DNA from: an uncultured Acetatifactor sp. | GTDB lineage: Bacteria > Bacillota > Clostridia > Lachnospirales > Lachnospiraceae | DNA length: 64,000 nucleotides | Direction: 5' to 3' | Assembly: GCA_910585015.1 (NCBI GenBank) | Contig: CAJUCT010000010.1 | Location: forward strand, 1 to 64,000 | In this document: piece by piece, positions 1 through 9,408 of the stretch | Position numbering within the stretch: position 1 is the stretch's first letter | Layout of the letters: each line of letters opens with the position of its first letter | The notes under the pieces: generated by a model | Seen by the model: only the letters and a program-made list of their open reading frames with translations | Told to the model about the DNA's origin: nothing | Database searches by the model: none | Translations under genes and position numbers: made by a program

Positions 1-350
1 TTCAATTAGGGGCTGTGGAGGCCCGTTTTGCGGACATCATCTGGGAGAGAGAACCAGTGACATCCGCCGAACTTATAAAACTGGCTGCGGCAAAACTCAC
101 TTGGAAACGGACAACAACACATACGGTACTGCGCCGGCTCTGCGACAAGGGCCTGTTTCAAAACAATAACGGTGTGGTGACTTCTCTCCTGTCCCGGCAA
201 GAGTTCTATGCCCGTCATAGCAAAAAGTATGTGGATGAGACCTTTGCGGGGTCTCTTCCCGCCTTCCTTGCCGCGTTTACCAGCGAAAAGAAGCTGACAG
301 CCGAGGAAATTACCGAGATTTGTGAACTAATCGACAAGGCAGGTGAATGA
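1..350 (+). CDS. BlaI/MecI-family repressor (5' end off the window)
   Basis: The reading frame is open to the left edge, so the start codon is outside. The visible 116 residues contain the winged-helix core of BlaI/MecI/CopY repressors: a WERE-PVTSAELI helix followed by WKRTTTHTVLRRLCDKGL, the recognition helix and wing, and a C-terminal acidic dimerisation helix ending ELIDKAGE. BlaI proteins repress their own operon and are cleaved or released when the membrane partner BlaR1 senses a cell-wall antibiotic. The stop codon abuts the ATG of the BlaR1-like gene, which is the usual operon arrangement. The target promoter lies outside the window. Confidence 0.85.
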   Translation, partial: QLGAVEARFADIIWEREPVTSAELIKLAAAKLTWKRTTTHTVLRRLCDKGLFQNNNGVVTSLLSRQEFYARHSKKYVDETFAGSLPAFLAAFTSEKKLTAEEITEICELIDKAGE

Positions 351-351
351 T

Positions 352-2796
352 ATGGGCGATATATTCCTGAAAACTCTGAACATGAGTATTGCCGCAAGCT
401 GGCTGATTTTGGCGGTGGTACTGCTTCGGTTCGTGTTGAAAAAGACGCCTAAGTGGATGACCGTTCTTCTATGGGGTATTGTCGCTCTGCGGTTGGTGGT
501 TCCCTTCTCCTTCGAGAGCGCATTGAGCCTAATTCCCAGTGCCGAGACCTTCAATCCCCATAATATCCGGTATGAAACGCCTGCCATCAGCAGCGGCCTC
601 CCCGCCGTAAACAATGCAGCCAATCCCGCCCTGGGCGAAGCCTTTGCCCCCAATCCGGGTGTTAGTGTCAACCCGCTCTATGTCTGGACATTTATTGTGT
701 CGGTAATCTGGCTCATGGGTATCGCCGCAATGCTGCTGTATGCTGTAATCAGTTATGTGCGGGTACACCGAAGCGTTTCGGAAAGAGTACCCTATGAGGG
801 AAACATCTTTCTGTGCGACCATGTAAAATCTCCGTTTATCCTGGGACTGGTTCGCCCCAAAATCTATCTGCCCTCCAACATGGACACCATGGCTATGGCA
901 TCGGTCATTGACCACGAAAAGGCGCATCTGGCAAGGCGTGACCACTGGTGGAAACCGCTGGGCTTTGTGATTCTGTCGGCTCACTGGTTCAATCCTTTGT
1001 GCTGGGTGGCTTATGTGCTGCTGTGCCGGGACATTGAACTGGCCTGTGATGAAAAGGTCATTCGGCAGATGGATTTGGAGGGAAAGAAGCAATACTCCTC
1101 TGTCCTGCTGGAGTGCAGTATTGGGCGGCGGCTGGTAACGATTTGCCCACTGGCCTTTGGAGAAATTGGCGTAAAAGAAAGGGTGAAAAACGTGTTGAAT
1201 TACAAAAAACCGGCGTTTTGGGTCATTGTCGTGGCTGTTATAGCCTGCGCGGTGGTGACGGTGTGCTTCGCGACGAATCCGAAGCAGGACTTTCTTCAAG
1301 AGCAACACACAGTTCAGGCGCGAATTACTGAGGTTGAAGATCGCTCATTCCTGGTCACACCAGTCGAGGGAGCCTCAGAGTTGTCCTCCAGTGATTTGTT
1401 CCGTGTTCCCATCACGAATATGCCCCCATCCCCCGAACCCCAAGTGGGGGACATTTTGGAGATTACCTATGATGGTTCTATTCTGGAGAGCTACCCGGCC
1501 CAGTTCGGTACGGTTTATAGCATGAGAGTGGTTTCACAAGAGAATCCGCCGGAAATAGAAGAACTGCGGGTTAAATACCCGGAATACTTTGAACTTGGAA
1601 CTTTCAAGGGGCTGGAAGTCTATGTCTGGCAAATGGCCGAGAGTGACTACCGTTTTGGACTGATGCAGGGAACCAACCGCGAGAAAACTCTGGAAGAGAA
1701 AATGGCATTGAAAGGCGCTACCGCGGAGGAAATGGCGCTGATTTTGTCCTCCTTCGATATTGAGGACAAAGATATTTTTGTGATTCCGTGGCCGAATCCC
1801 ATTTCCAGTTATATGGTCACTGAGGACATGATAAGAGACCCGGAATACATCAACAACATTTACACTATGCTGGGGTTGGATGGTGCTTCGATGAGTTCCA
1901 CCGGAGGCGCGGATATGCCAATCACTGTCGAGCCAGATATAGCCGCTGCAACGCCCTCCGAAGAACAGGCCGCTATTCGTCAGGTGATTCTGGAGCATAA
2001 TCGTTCCATCAGCGCGATAAACTCTTCCGCGGACCCGGACAGCCCTGTACCCTGCGTCAGCTTTACAGAACTTGCCTGTGTCGTTGTGGATGGAAGTGAC
2101 TTTTCAGAGTATACTCACTACGGTTGGGCGCTCTATGAGGAATATAGGGTCACGGACAACGGACTGGAAACGGTCATCGGCAGTCATGTTCCCGTTGCCA
2201 TCACATTTCGGGAAGACCCGTCCGGCACTCTTGCACTGGAGGAATATTGGAAACCCAGAGACGGCAGCTACTATGCTCAGGATATCCGTGAAAAATTCCC
2301 TGCTCACATTGTCGAGGACGGCATGGACAGCCAGAAGTTCATCCTTCAGCAGACGCAGAATTGCTACGCCCAAGCGGCAGCGTCTACCGGACTGGATACC
2401 GATAAGGTGATCGGACCGCTCATTGAGACGATTTGCGGCAGTCCTGCTCTGTCCTCAAATCCGGGGGACTATATTGATGAACACTCTATTGAGTACCAGG
2501 AACTGACATACTATGGCCGGTATACCCTGAAATACTGCTTCGCCCGGTTTGAGGAGGGCGGTGAATCCGGGCTGGCTGGCCAAATCATGGCGCTGGCGTG
2601 TGAGGATATTGCGGCCGGCTGGGGCGAAGAACCGCTTGTGTTCTCTCAGCCTTTTAATGGAGTGCTTACCGGGCAGACGTGGTATAGCGCTTTCAAAAAC
2701 AATGCGCTGAGCTTGATGGAGCAGTATAATGAAATGGAGCTTGCGGAACGCTACCCGGCGTCCTATCTGCTGCTCGGTATGCTTGGGGAGGTATAG
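352..2796 (+). CDS. BlaR1-like M56 membrane metallopeptidase
   Basis: Predicted membrane zinc protease that would inactivate the BlaI-type repressor encoded just upstream. The N-terminal third has four hydrophobic segments (near residues 8-27, 38-60, 108-130 and 285-305). Between them lies the M56 signature, an HEKAH motif (HExxH) followed by RRDHWW, with a downstream ELACDE third-ligand motif. The roughly 500-residue C-terminal part is predicted to be extracellular. I see no clear SxxK/SxN/KTG penicillin-sensor motifs in it, so the signal sensed may not be a beta-lactam. The ATG at 352 follows AGGTGA and is preferred to the GTG at 343, which overlaps the BlaI stop. Confidence 0.85.
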   Translation: MGDIFLKTLNMSIAASWLILAVVLLRFVLKKTPKWMTVLLWGIVALRLVVPFSFESALSLIPSAETFNPHNIRYETPAISSGLPAVNNAANPALGEAFAPNPGVSVNPLYVWTFIVSVIWLMGIAAMLLYAVISYVRVHRSVSERVPYEGNIFLCDHVKSPFILGLVRPKIYLPSNMDTMAMASVIDHEKAHLARRDHWWKPLGFVILSAHWFNPLCWVAYVLLCRDIELACDEKVIRQMDLEGKKQYSSVLLECSIGRRLVTICPLAFGEIGVKERVKNVLNYKKPAFWVIVVAVIACAVVTVCFATNPKQDFLQEQHTVQARITEVEDRSFLVTPVEGASELSSSDLFRVPITNMPPSPEPQVGDILEITYDGSILESYPAQFGTVYSMRVVSQENPPEIEELRVKYPEYFELGTFKGLEVYVWQMAESDYRFGLMQGTNREKTLEEKMALKGATAEEMALILSSFDIEDKDIFVIPWPNPISSYMVTEDMIRDPEYINNIYTMLGLDGASMSSTGGADMPITVEPDIAAATPSEEQAAIRQVILEHNRSISAINSSADPDSPVPCVSFTELACVVVDGSDFSEYTHYGWALYEEYRVTDNGLETVIGSHVPVAITFREDPSGTLALEEYWKPRDGSYYAQDIREKFPAHIVEDGMDSQKFILQQTQNCYAQAAASTGLDTDKVIGPLIETICGSPALSSNPGDYIDEHSIEYQELTYYGRYTLKYCFARFEEGGESGLAGQIMALACEDIAAGWGEEPLVFSQPFNGVLTGQTWYSAFKNNALSLMEQYNEMELAERYPASYLLLGMLGEV

Positions 2797-2959
2797 ACAC
2801 CTCAAAACACAAGTAGTGACTTTGTACCGAAAATCAGCGAACCTGTTATGACTGAAACTACTTATGGACGCAGAAAGACGGCGTGACACAGGGTCACGCC
2901 GCCCTTTGCGGCAAATAGTTATTTGTCACTATTAGGCATTGGTTTTACGGCACTTTTGA

Positions 2960-3499
2960 TTAACCGAAGTACCTCTTAAGAAGTCCTTCAAATGCTTTTC
3001 CGTGTCTGGCCTCATCCCTTGCCATCTCATGAACGGTATCGTGGATGGCATCCAGGCCCAACTCCTTGGCTCTCTTGGCCAGGTCGGTCTTGCCTGCGGT
3101 GGCGCCGTTCTCGGCTGCAACTCTCATCTCCAGATTCTTCTTGGTGGAGTCGGTTACTACCTCGCCCAGCAACTCCGCAAACTTGGCAGCGTGCTCAGCC
3201 TCTTCATAGGCAGCCTTCTCCCAGTACATGCCGATCTCGGGATAACCCTCGCGGAATGCCACTCTGGCCATGGCCAGATACATACCAACCTCAGAGCACT
3301 CGCCGTTAAAGTTGGCCCGCAGATCCTCGATGATATCCTCTCTTACACCCTGCGCCACGCCTACCACATGCTCGGCAGCCCAGGATCTCTCCTCACTCTG
3401 CGCGGTGAACTTGGAAGAATCCACGCCGCACTGAGGGCACTTCTCAGGGGGATTGTCCCCCTCGTGAACATAACCGCATACCTGACATACATACTTCAT
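2960..3499 (-). CDS. rbr: Rubrerythrin with N-terminal rubredoxin domain
   Basis: A 179-residue non-haem iron peroxidase that protects anaerobes from hydrogen peroxide in the cytoplasm. A rubredoxin-like iron site sits at the N-terminus (C5xxC8 and C21xxC24), followed by a four-helix ferritin-like diiron domain with EAEH and DEARH motifs. The rubredoxin-first order is that of 'reverse' rubrerythrins, common in clostridia. It lies 51 bp downstream of the PerR-like gene on the same strand and is probably its main target in a two-gene operon. The ATG at 3499 is preceded by AAAGGAGAG. Confidence 0.95.
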   Translation of the reverse strand: MKYVCQVCGYVHEGDNPPEKCPQCGVDSSKFTAQSEERSWAAEHVVGVAQGVREDIIEDLRANFNGECSEVGMYLAMARVAFREGYPEIGMYWEKAAYEEAEHAAKFAELLGEVVTDSTKKNLEMRVAAENGATAGKTDLAKRAKELGLDAIHDTVHEMARDEARHGKAFEGLLKRYFG

Positions 3500-3550
3500 A
3501 CTTTTCTCTCTCCTTTATATTATAGTTTAAGCTGTCCGAACGAAGTTCTT

Positions 3551-3943
3551 TCAGCTGTTGATACCCTGAGAACACTGACCGCAGGTCCCGTAAAAATAGG
3601 TTATATGGCCTGCGATCTGTCCGTCAAAAAGCTGCCTGGCCGCATCCAGAATGCCGTCAATAGCGTCCATCCGCAGATCCTGCACACAGCCGCATTCCCT
3701 ACAGATGAAATGATAGTGGGGGGAGATGTCCGCGTCAAAGTGATCCGTTCCGTCCCCCAGCCGCAGCCGCTGGATTTCCCCCCTATCCGCCAGCAGGGTC
3801 AGATTGCGGTACACCGTACCCAGGCTGATATTGGGGTTCTGCTGCCGAACATTCCTATATACGATCTCTGCCGTGGGATGATCGCGCCGTCCCGTGAGGA
3901 AATTCTTGATCAACTCCCGCTGCCTGCTATATTTCAGCGCCAT
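3551..3943 (-). CDS. perR: PerR-like Fur-family peroxide regulator
   Basis: A 130-residue Fur-superfamily repressor. It has the winged helix with the SLGTVYRNL recognition helix (about residues 40-48), the metal-binding stretch DHFDADISPHYHF, and two zinc-staple CxxC pairs (CREC and CGQC). The H/D-rich regulatory site and the rubrerythrin partner argue for PerR-type peroxide sensing by iron-catalysed oxidation rather than for Fur or Zur. It is first in the operon with rubrerythrin. A perfect 7-1-7 palindrome lies just upstream of its start, which suggests autoregulation. Confidence 0.85.
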   Translation of the reverse strand: MALKYSRQRELIKNFLTGRRDHPTAEIVYRNVRQQNPNISLGTVYRNLTLLADRGEIQRLRLGDGTDHFDADISPHYHFICRECGCVQDLRMDAIDGILDAARQLFDGQIAGHITYFYGTCGQCSQGINS

Positions 3944-3966
3944 GGCAGTTCCTTTCCGAGAAAAAT

Positions 3967-3981
3967 TAGTAATGATTACTA
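3967..3981. promoter_or_regulatory. Per/Fur box, perfect 7-1-7 palindrome
   Basis: TAGTAAT G ATTACTA is a perfect inverted repeat with the 7-1-7 geometry of PerR/Fur boxes. It lies 24 bp upstream of the perR-like start, in the region shared with the divergent histidine kinase gene at 4149. It could therefore control perR-rbr and possibly also the kinase. Confidence 0.8.
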
Positions 3982-4148
3982 TTTTAGTATAAAAGAGTTT
4001 GGTGAAAAGTCAAGATGTTTTTTTAAATATATTCAGACTTTAGATTTTTTTTATGAACATATTCGATTGTTTTTACACTTTGGGTGAAAATTTGTGATAT
4101 ACTAAATTATTATTAGAATTTCGGTTTCAAATAAGCGGGGGAATTACC

Positions 4149-5627
4149 ATGAAGTTTAAGACAAGGCTCCGAGTGACCTTTATAACCATTATTTTCCTGC
4201 CACTTTTACTGACGACGCTGGCCTTCTGCGTCATCGGTGTCTATCTGATGAATGCCCAGCCGGGTGTCAGTATCCAGAATCTGGATTTTGCCATGATATC
4301 CGAATCTGTGGGGAATTTCACGGGACATGCGGACAATGTTTATCACCAGCTGACCGAACAGGCAGAAAAGGATGTGGCTCTGCTTGAGAACAAGGAGTAC
4401 CTGGAGAGAATGGGAAGTCTCCTTCACTCCCGTTCCGCCTATCTGCTGGTGCGCAAGAACAATGAGATTTTCTATACCGGCAACCAGGAGGCGGCGCAGC
4501 AGATATTCCCGCTATTGCCGGGATTTGGGGAGGGCGACCTGGAGGAGGGCACAGGCTATTATTTCAGCAAGATGGACAAATATGTGAAGCAGATAGATTT
4601 CCGGTTTCGGGACGGAGCGGAGGGAAGCCTGTTTGTGGTCATGAAGATCAACTCTCTGATTTCCCGAAGGCTGCTGATCGATATGCTGGTCGCCATTGTG
4701 CTGATTCTGATTTTTACGAGTCTGATGTTGACCCAATGGATTCAAAAAGAGGTGTTTCGCCCTATCAATGAGTTGAATGTGGCCATGACCAGGATCAAGG
4801 AGGGTAATTTCGACTATATCCTGCAGACCAGATCCGGCGGCGAGATTGGCGATCTGTACCGCAACTATGAGGATATGCGGCTGCGCCTGAAAGAGAACAC
4901 CGAGGAGAACGCGGAGCAGGAGAAGAAGAATAAGGAACTGGTCAGCAACATTTCCCACGATCTGAAAACTCCCATTACGGCCATTAAAGGCTATGTGGAA
5001 GGCATTATGGACGGCGTGGCTGACACGCCGGAAAAGATGGACAAATATATTAAGACCATATATAATAAGGCTAATGATATGGACAGGCTGATCAATGAAT
5101 TGACCATCTACTCCGGCATAGACAATCACAGGATCCCGTACAATTTTCATCGGATCAACGTGGCGGACTATTTCGGGGACTGTGTAGAGGAGGTGGGGCT
5201 GGATCTGGAATCCAAGAATATCCAACTCAACTACACCAATCTGGTGGATCAGGATACTTTGGTCATAGCGGACCCGGAGCAGATGAAGAAGGTTATCAAC
5301 AATATCATCAGCAACAGCGTCAAATATATGGATAAGCAGCAGGGGGTCATTGACATCCGTATTCTGGATGAACTGGATTCCATACAGATAGAGATCGAGG
5401 ACAACGGGAAAGGAATTGCACAGAAGGATCTGGGCAGGATATTTGAGAGATTTTTCCGAACGGATGCTTCCCGCAATTCTCTGCAGGGCGGCAGCGGCAT
5501 CGGCCTGTCCATAGTGAAAAAAATCATTGAGGATCACGGCGGTTATATTTGGGCTACCAGCCGGGAGGGTGAGGGAACCTGTATGCACTTCGTGATCCGC
5601 AAGTATAAAGAACTGCAAAGCGAGTGA
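4149..5627 (+). CDS. Sensor histidine kinase (HAMP, HisKA, HATPase)
   Basis: A 492-residue membrane sensor kinase. One TM segment (about 10-33) is followed by an extracytoplasmic sensor of about 145 residues and a second TM (about 178-197). A HAMP linker comes next, then the phosphoacceptor box NISHDLKTP and ATP-binding N and G boxes (NNIISNSVKY, DNGKGI, GGSGIGLSIV). It would autophosphorylate and pass phosphate to the response regulator encoded 110 bp downstream. It is transcribed divergently from perR, with the Per/Fur box between them. The signal is not evident. Confidence 0.9.
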   Translation: MKFKTRLRVTFITIIFLPLLLTTLAFCVIGVYLMNAQPGVSIQNLDFAMISESVGNFTGHADNVYHQLTEQAEKDVALLENKEYLERMGSLLHSRSAYLLVRKNNEIFYTGNQEAAQQIFPLLPGFGEGDLEEGTGYYFSKMDKYVKQIDFRFRDGAEGSLFVVMKINSLISRRLLIDMLVAIVLILIFTSLMLTQWIQKEVFRPINELNVAMTRIKEGNFDYILQTRSGGEIGDLYRNYEDMRLRLKENTEENAEQEKKNKELVSNISHDLKTPITAIKGYVEGIMDGVADTPEKMDKYIKTIYNKANDMDRLINELTIYSGIDNHRIPYNFHRINVADYFGDCVEEVGLDLESKNIQLNYTNLVDQDTLVIADPEQMKKVINNIISNSVKYMDKQQGVIDIRILDELDSIQIEIEDNGKGIAQKDLGRIFERFFRTDASRNSLQGGSGIGLSIVKKIIEDHGGYIWATSREGEGTCMHFVIRKYKELQSE

Positions 5628-5736
5628 TGTTCAGGGTACAACGTGTTGAGAGTATGATGTCCGGAATGTATCTGGCGGGTTATCGGGTTGTATGCAGAAA
5701 GCGGCAAATTTAGATATGGAAAGGCAGGACATAAAA

Positions 5737-6429
5737 ATGAGCAGGATATTGATTATCGAAGATGAGGAGGTCATTGCGGACCTGGAGAAGGATTATCTGG
5801 AACTCAGCGATTTTCAGGTGGATATATGCAATAAGGGAGACCAGGGGCTGCAGGCGGCGCTGACAGGGGAGTATGACCTGATTATTCTGGATTTGATGCT
5901 GCCGGAGATGGACGGCTTTGAAGTGTGCAAGCGGATCAGGGAGAAGAAAAACGTTCCGATTCTGATGGTTTCGGCAAAGAAAGACGACATCGACAAAATC
6001 AGGGGGCTGGGTCTGGGGGCGGACGACTATATGACCAAGCCTTTCAGTCCAAGCGAACTGGTGGCTCGTGTCAAGGCTCATATGGCCCGGTATGAACGGC
6101 TGGTGGGGACCAGCCAAAGGGCTCAGAATGATATTGTGGAGATCAGGGGCATCCGCATCGACAAGACGGCCCGTCGGGTATATGTGGACGGCGTGGAAAA
6201 GACCTTTACCACCAAGGAGTTTGAGTTGCTGACATTCCTGGCGGAGAACCCGAACCATGTCTTTACCAAGGAAGAGTTGTTCCGGGAGATATGGGATATG
6301 GATTCCATCGGGGATATCGCCACTGTCACGGTGCATATCAAGAAAATCCGGGAGAAGATAGAGGTTGACACTGCCAAGCCACAGTATATAGAGACTATAT
6401 GGGGCGTAGGATATCGCTTCAAGGTATAA
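5737..6429 (+). CDS. OmpR/PhoB-family response regulator
   Basis: A 230-residue two-domain regulator. The receiver has IIEDEE acidic residues, the LDLMLPEMDG phosphoacceptor loop and a TKPF lysine. The C-terminal winged helix ends in the typical ETIWGVGYRFKV. It pairs with the upstream kinase. The ATG at 5737 (MSRILIIEDEE) is preferred to an upstream start because it gives the canonical N-terminus. A 17-bp sequence covering its last codons and stop recurs 70 bp downstream. Confidence 0.9.
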   Translation: MSRILIIEDEEVIADLEKDYLELSDFQVDICNKGDQGLQAALTGEYDLIILDLMLPEMDGFEVCKRIREKKNVPILMVSAKKDDIDKIRGLGLGADDYMTKPFSPSELVARVKAHMARYERLVGTSQRAQNDIVEIRGIRIDKTARRVYVDGVEKTFTTKEFELLTFLAENPNHVFTKEELFREIWDMDSIGDIATVTVHIKKIREKIEVDTAKPQYIETIWGVGYRFKV

Positions 6430-6507
6430 TGAGCAAAACGCTCTGCGTTTAGCTCTTCTGAACAGAGTGTGTACTGAAGTACACGGAATTAAGGTATAAT
6501 GAGCAAA
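6421..6507 (+). repeat. 17-bp direct repeat at the response-regulator stop
   Basis: AAGGTATAATGAGCAAA occurs at 6421-6437, spanning the stop codon, and again at 6491-6507, just before the degV ribosome binding site. The two copies are 70 bp apart. This looks like a small local duplication of the gene end. No function is evident. Confidence 0.7.
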
Positions 6508-6533
6508 TGGCAAAGAATTAGGAGGGGCTTGAG

Positions 6534-7421
6534 ATGTGCGATTATATTTTGAGTTGCAGTTCCACGGTGGATCTGCGAGAGGAACAGCTTAAGGAAAGGG
6601 ATATCCATTACATCTGCTTTCACTTTGAACTGGCAGGAAAGCAGTATATGGACGATTTGGGCAAGTCCATTCCGCTGTCGGATTTCTATGAGGCAATGGC
6701 ACAGGGGGCGGATACCAAGACCTCCCAGATCAATGTGGAGGAGTATGAGTATTACTTTGAGGGCTTTTTAAAACAGGGAAAAGATATCCTGCACCTGACA
6801 CTGTCCAGCGGCATCTCCGGTACCATAAATTCTGCGTTGATTGCAAGAGACACACTGCTGGAAAAATATCCCGACCGCAAGATCTATGTGGTGGATTCCC
6901 TGGCGGCCTCCTCCGGCTATGGCCTGCTGATGGACAAGCTGGCGGATTTGCGGGACGGCGGCATGGGTGTGGAGGAACTGTATCACTGGACAGAGGACAA
7001 TAAACTAAAGCTGCAGCACTGGTTCTTCACCACCGACCTGACTTATCTAATCCGAGGAGGCCGCGTGTCCAAGGCCGCCGGAATCGTGGGAAGCGTGTTG
7101 AACATCTGCCCGCTGCTGAACGTGGATTACATGGGGCGGCTGATCAACAGGGCCAAAGTGCGTACTAAGCGCAAGGTTATTCATGTTACGGTGGACAAGA
7201 TGAAAGAACATGCCCAGGACGGGGCGGATTACAGCGGCAAGTGCTATATCTCCCAGTCGGCCTGCATGGAGGACGCCAAAGCCGTGGCGGAACTGGTGGA
7301 GGAGGCATTTCCCAAGCTGCAGGGCAAGGTGGAGATCAACGATATCGGCACAACCATCGGCAGTCATACCGGTCCCGGCACAGTGGCGCTGTTCTTCTGG
7401 GGGGATGAGAGAAAAGATTGA
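6534..7421 (+). CDS. DegV-family fatty-acid-binding protein
   Basis: A 295-residue DegV (FakB-like) protein. The family binds a fatty acid between two alpha/beta lobes and presents it to a FakA kinase. Family signatures include an early SSTVDL motif, TLSSGISGT, a VDSLAASSGYG stretch and the C-terminal GTTIGSHTGPGTVALFFWG. It starts at an ATG behind AGGAGGGG. No fakA is seen nearby, so the physiological partner is unknown. It may be co-transcribed with the pseudouridine synthase downstream. Confidence 0.9.
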   Translation: MCDYILSCSSTVDLREEQLKERDIHYICFHFELAGKQYMDDLGKSIPLSDFYEAMAQGADTKTSQINVEEYEYYFEGFLKQGKDILHLTLSSGISGTINSALIARDTLLEKYPDRKIYVVDSLAASSGYGLLMDKLADLRDGGMGVEELYHWTEDNKLKLQHWFFTTDLTYLIRGGRVSKAAGIVGSVLNICPLLNVDYMGRLINRAKVRTKRKVIHVTVDKMKEHAQDGADYSGKCYISQSACMEDAKAVAELVEEAFPKLQGKVEINDIGTTIGSHTGPGTVALFFWGDERKD

Positions 7422-7432
7422 AGAATCTCGCA

Positions 7433-8155
7433 ATGAAAACAAAAATCATCTATGAGGATCAGGATATTTTGATCTGCCACAAGCCGGCGGGTCTGGCCAC
7501 TCAGTCAGCCAGCGTCAGCCAGCCCGATGTGGTCAGTGAATTGAAAAAGTATCTGGGCGGCGGCTATCTGGGAATTATACACCGGCTGGATCAGCCCGTG
7601 GAGGGATTGCTGGTGTTTGCCCGCAGCCAAAAGGCGGCGGCAGCGTTGAGCCGCCAGCTGGCCGAGGGCATTTTGGTTAAGCGGTACTGCGCGCTGGTCC
7701 ATGGACGGCCTCCCCAGGAGAGCGGCCGGCTGGTGGATTACCTGCGGAAAGAGGGCAGCCTGTCTCGAGTAGTTTCGGAGGGAAACCAGGGGGCTCAGAA
7801 AGCGGTGCTTCGGTATCAGGTTAGAACGGCAGATGTAAGGAAAGGCGCCGGGGGGCAGGATAGCAGCGGTGAAGTACCGGGGGCTGCGGCACACACCGCC
7901 GCAGCGTTGAATTACACATGCATGGACATTTATATAGAAACGGGACGTTTCCACCAGATCCGCTGCCAGCTGTCCCATGCGGGAATGCCTATTCTGGGAG
8001 ACAGGAAATACGGCACAGAGGAGAGTCTGGCGGAGAGCAGGCGTCTGGGGATAATGCAGACTGCGCTGTGCGCCTGTGAGATACGGCTGCGGCATCCGGT
8101 GACGGGCCGGGAGATTTGCCGGGAGATTGCTCCTGCCTGGATGAGCCGAGAATAA
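7433..8155 (+). CDS. RluA-family RNA pseudouridine synthase
   Basis: An enzyme of 240 residues isomerising uridine to pseudouridine in rRNA or tRNA. The catalytic loop IIHRLDQPVEGLLVFA carries the essential aspartate, and the substrate-binding motif GRFHQIRCQL with GDRKYG follows. There is no N-terminal S4 domain. An Ala/Gly-rich insertion lies near residues 140-160. The ATG at 7433 was chosen over the TTG at 7418, which overlaps the degV stop. The exact RNA target cannot be predicted. Confidence 0.85.
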   Translation: MKTKIIYEDQDILICHKPAGLATQSASVSQPDVVSELKKYLGGGYLGIIHRLDQPVEGLLVFARSQKAAAALSRQLAEGILVKRYCALVHGRPPQESGRLVDYLRKEGSLSRVVSEGNQGAQKAVLRYQVRTADVRKGAGGQDSSGEVPGAAAHTAAALNYTCMDIYIETGRFHQIRCQLSHAGMPILGDRKYGTEESLAESRRLGIMQTALCACEIRLRHPVTGREICREIAPAWMSRE

Positions 8156-8232
8156 AATATATTTTTTTCCACATACTATCCGTAGTATTTTGGGGGCCAT
8201 GTGGGGCAGCCCATGCAAAGCGGAGGTTGGGT

Positions 8233-9285
8233 ATGCTGGAGAAGGTCAAACAGAGCAAAATCATTACACTATTGTTGATCACCGCAGTAGTGTATTTTTT
8301 TCTGCAATATCTGACGCCATTGTTTTCGCCGATTTTGGTCGCCATGTTGTTTGTGACTATTTTTGGCCCGTTTCTGAAAAATCTACAGGTCAGGCTCCAT
8401 ATTCACCGGCAGGTGGGGGCAATTCTGCTTCTGATACTGGGCTGCGGGCTGCTGGCGGTTCTGGTGTGGGTACTCTTTTCCTGGATTGTGGGCAGCCTGC
8501 CGGAGTGGGTGGGTCAGCTGGAGGCAGTGGAGCAGGAATTGCAGGAACTGATTCAAAAGGGCAGCGCTTCTATCGGGGAAATGCTGGGGATTGACGGAGA
8601 ATATCTGGAGTCCACATTGTTGGCAAGGCTCAATGAGTGGATGGACTATTTTCAGGCGGAGGGGGCGGCGGGTATGTTGTCCGGTTCCCTGCAATACCTG
8701 AAAAAGATAGGATTGCTGGGAGGCTTCCTGGTGACCTTTGTCATTGCGGCTGTGCTGCTGGCCAAGGATTATGACCGGATCATGAACAATCTGCTGGATC
8801 GGGAGGAGTTCCATGTGCTGTTGGAGGTGATCTGCGGGATTATCCGCTATATTGCCACTTTTATCAAGGCGCAGGTGGTCATCATGTCCCTGATCTCCCT
8901 GACGGCGGGGGTGGTTTTGGGCATATGCGGCATCCGCCATGGAGCGCTGTGGGGGATGTTGGCAGGACTGCTGGATGCGCTGCCTTTTATCGGCACGGGA
9001 ATTGTACTGCTGCCTTTGGCATTGGTGCAGTTGTTCCAGGGATACTATGGCCGGGCGCTCATCTGTCTGATATTATATGCAGCCTGTGTATTCCTGCGGG
9101 AGATACTGGAACCCCGCCTCATCGGCAAGCGCATGGGAATATCTCCCGTTGCCGTGCTGACGGCAGTTTATGCGGGTATTCAACTCTTTGGCGTATGGGG
9201 TATTATCAAGGGACCTTTGGGATTTATGATCATCTACCAGAGTTGGCAGAGTTTACAGAGACGCATTTGGGATATGGGGGCGTAA
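8233..9285 (+). CDS. AI-2E-family (PerM/YtvI-like) membrane protein
   Basis: A 350-residue polytopic membrane protein of the family once named for autoinducer-2 export. Members are now known to include Na+/H+ antiporters and permeases of unclear substrate. Hydrophobic segments lie at about 15-55, 65-95, 150-170, 210-265 and 275-330. The family-typical LDALPFIGTGIVLLPLA and EPRLIGKRMGISPV are present in the C-terminal half. The ATG at 8233 follows GGAGG at good spacing. The exact substrate is not predictable. Confidence 0.85.
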   Translation: MLEKVKQSKIITLLLITAVVYFFLQYLTPLFSPILVAMLFVTIFGPFLKNLQVRLHIHRQVGAILLLILGCGLLAVLVWVLFSWIVGSLPEWVGQLEAVEQELQELIQKGSASIGEMLGIDGEYLESTLLARLNEWMDYFQAEGAAGMLSGSLQYLKKIGLLGGFLVTFVIAAVLLAKDYDRIMNNLLDREEFHVLLEVICGIIRYIATFIKAQVVIMSLISLTAGVVLGICGIRHGALWGMLAGLLDALPFIGTGIVLLPLALVQLFQGYYGRALICLILYAACVFLREILEPRLIGKRMGISPVAVLTAVYAGIQLFGVWGIIKGPLGFMIIYQSWQSLQRRIWDMGA

Positions 9286-9408
9286 TTTTCCGGCAGCCTG
9301 CGAAAAGCACTTTTCGGGCTGTCGGATGTGGAAAAGCGGCTTTGGGGATTGGCATTTGACCGCGGATATAGTAAACTAAAGAGAAAAGCCAACGAGAAGA
9401 GGAGAGTT

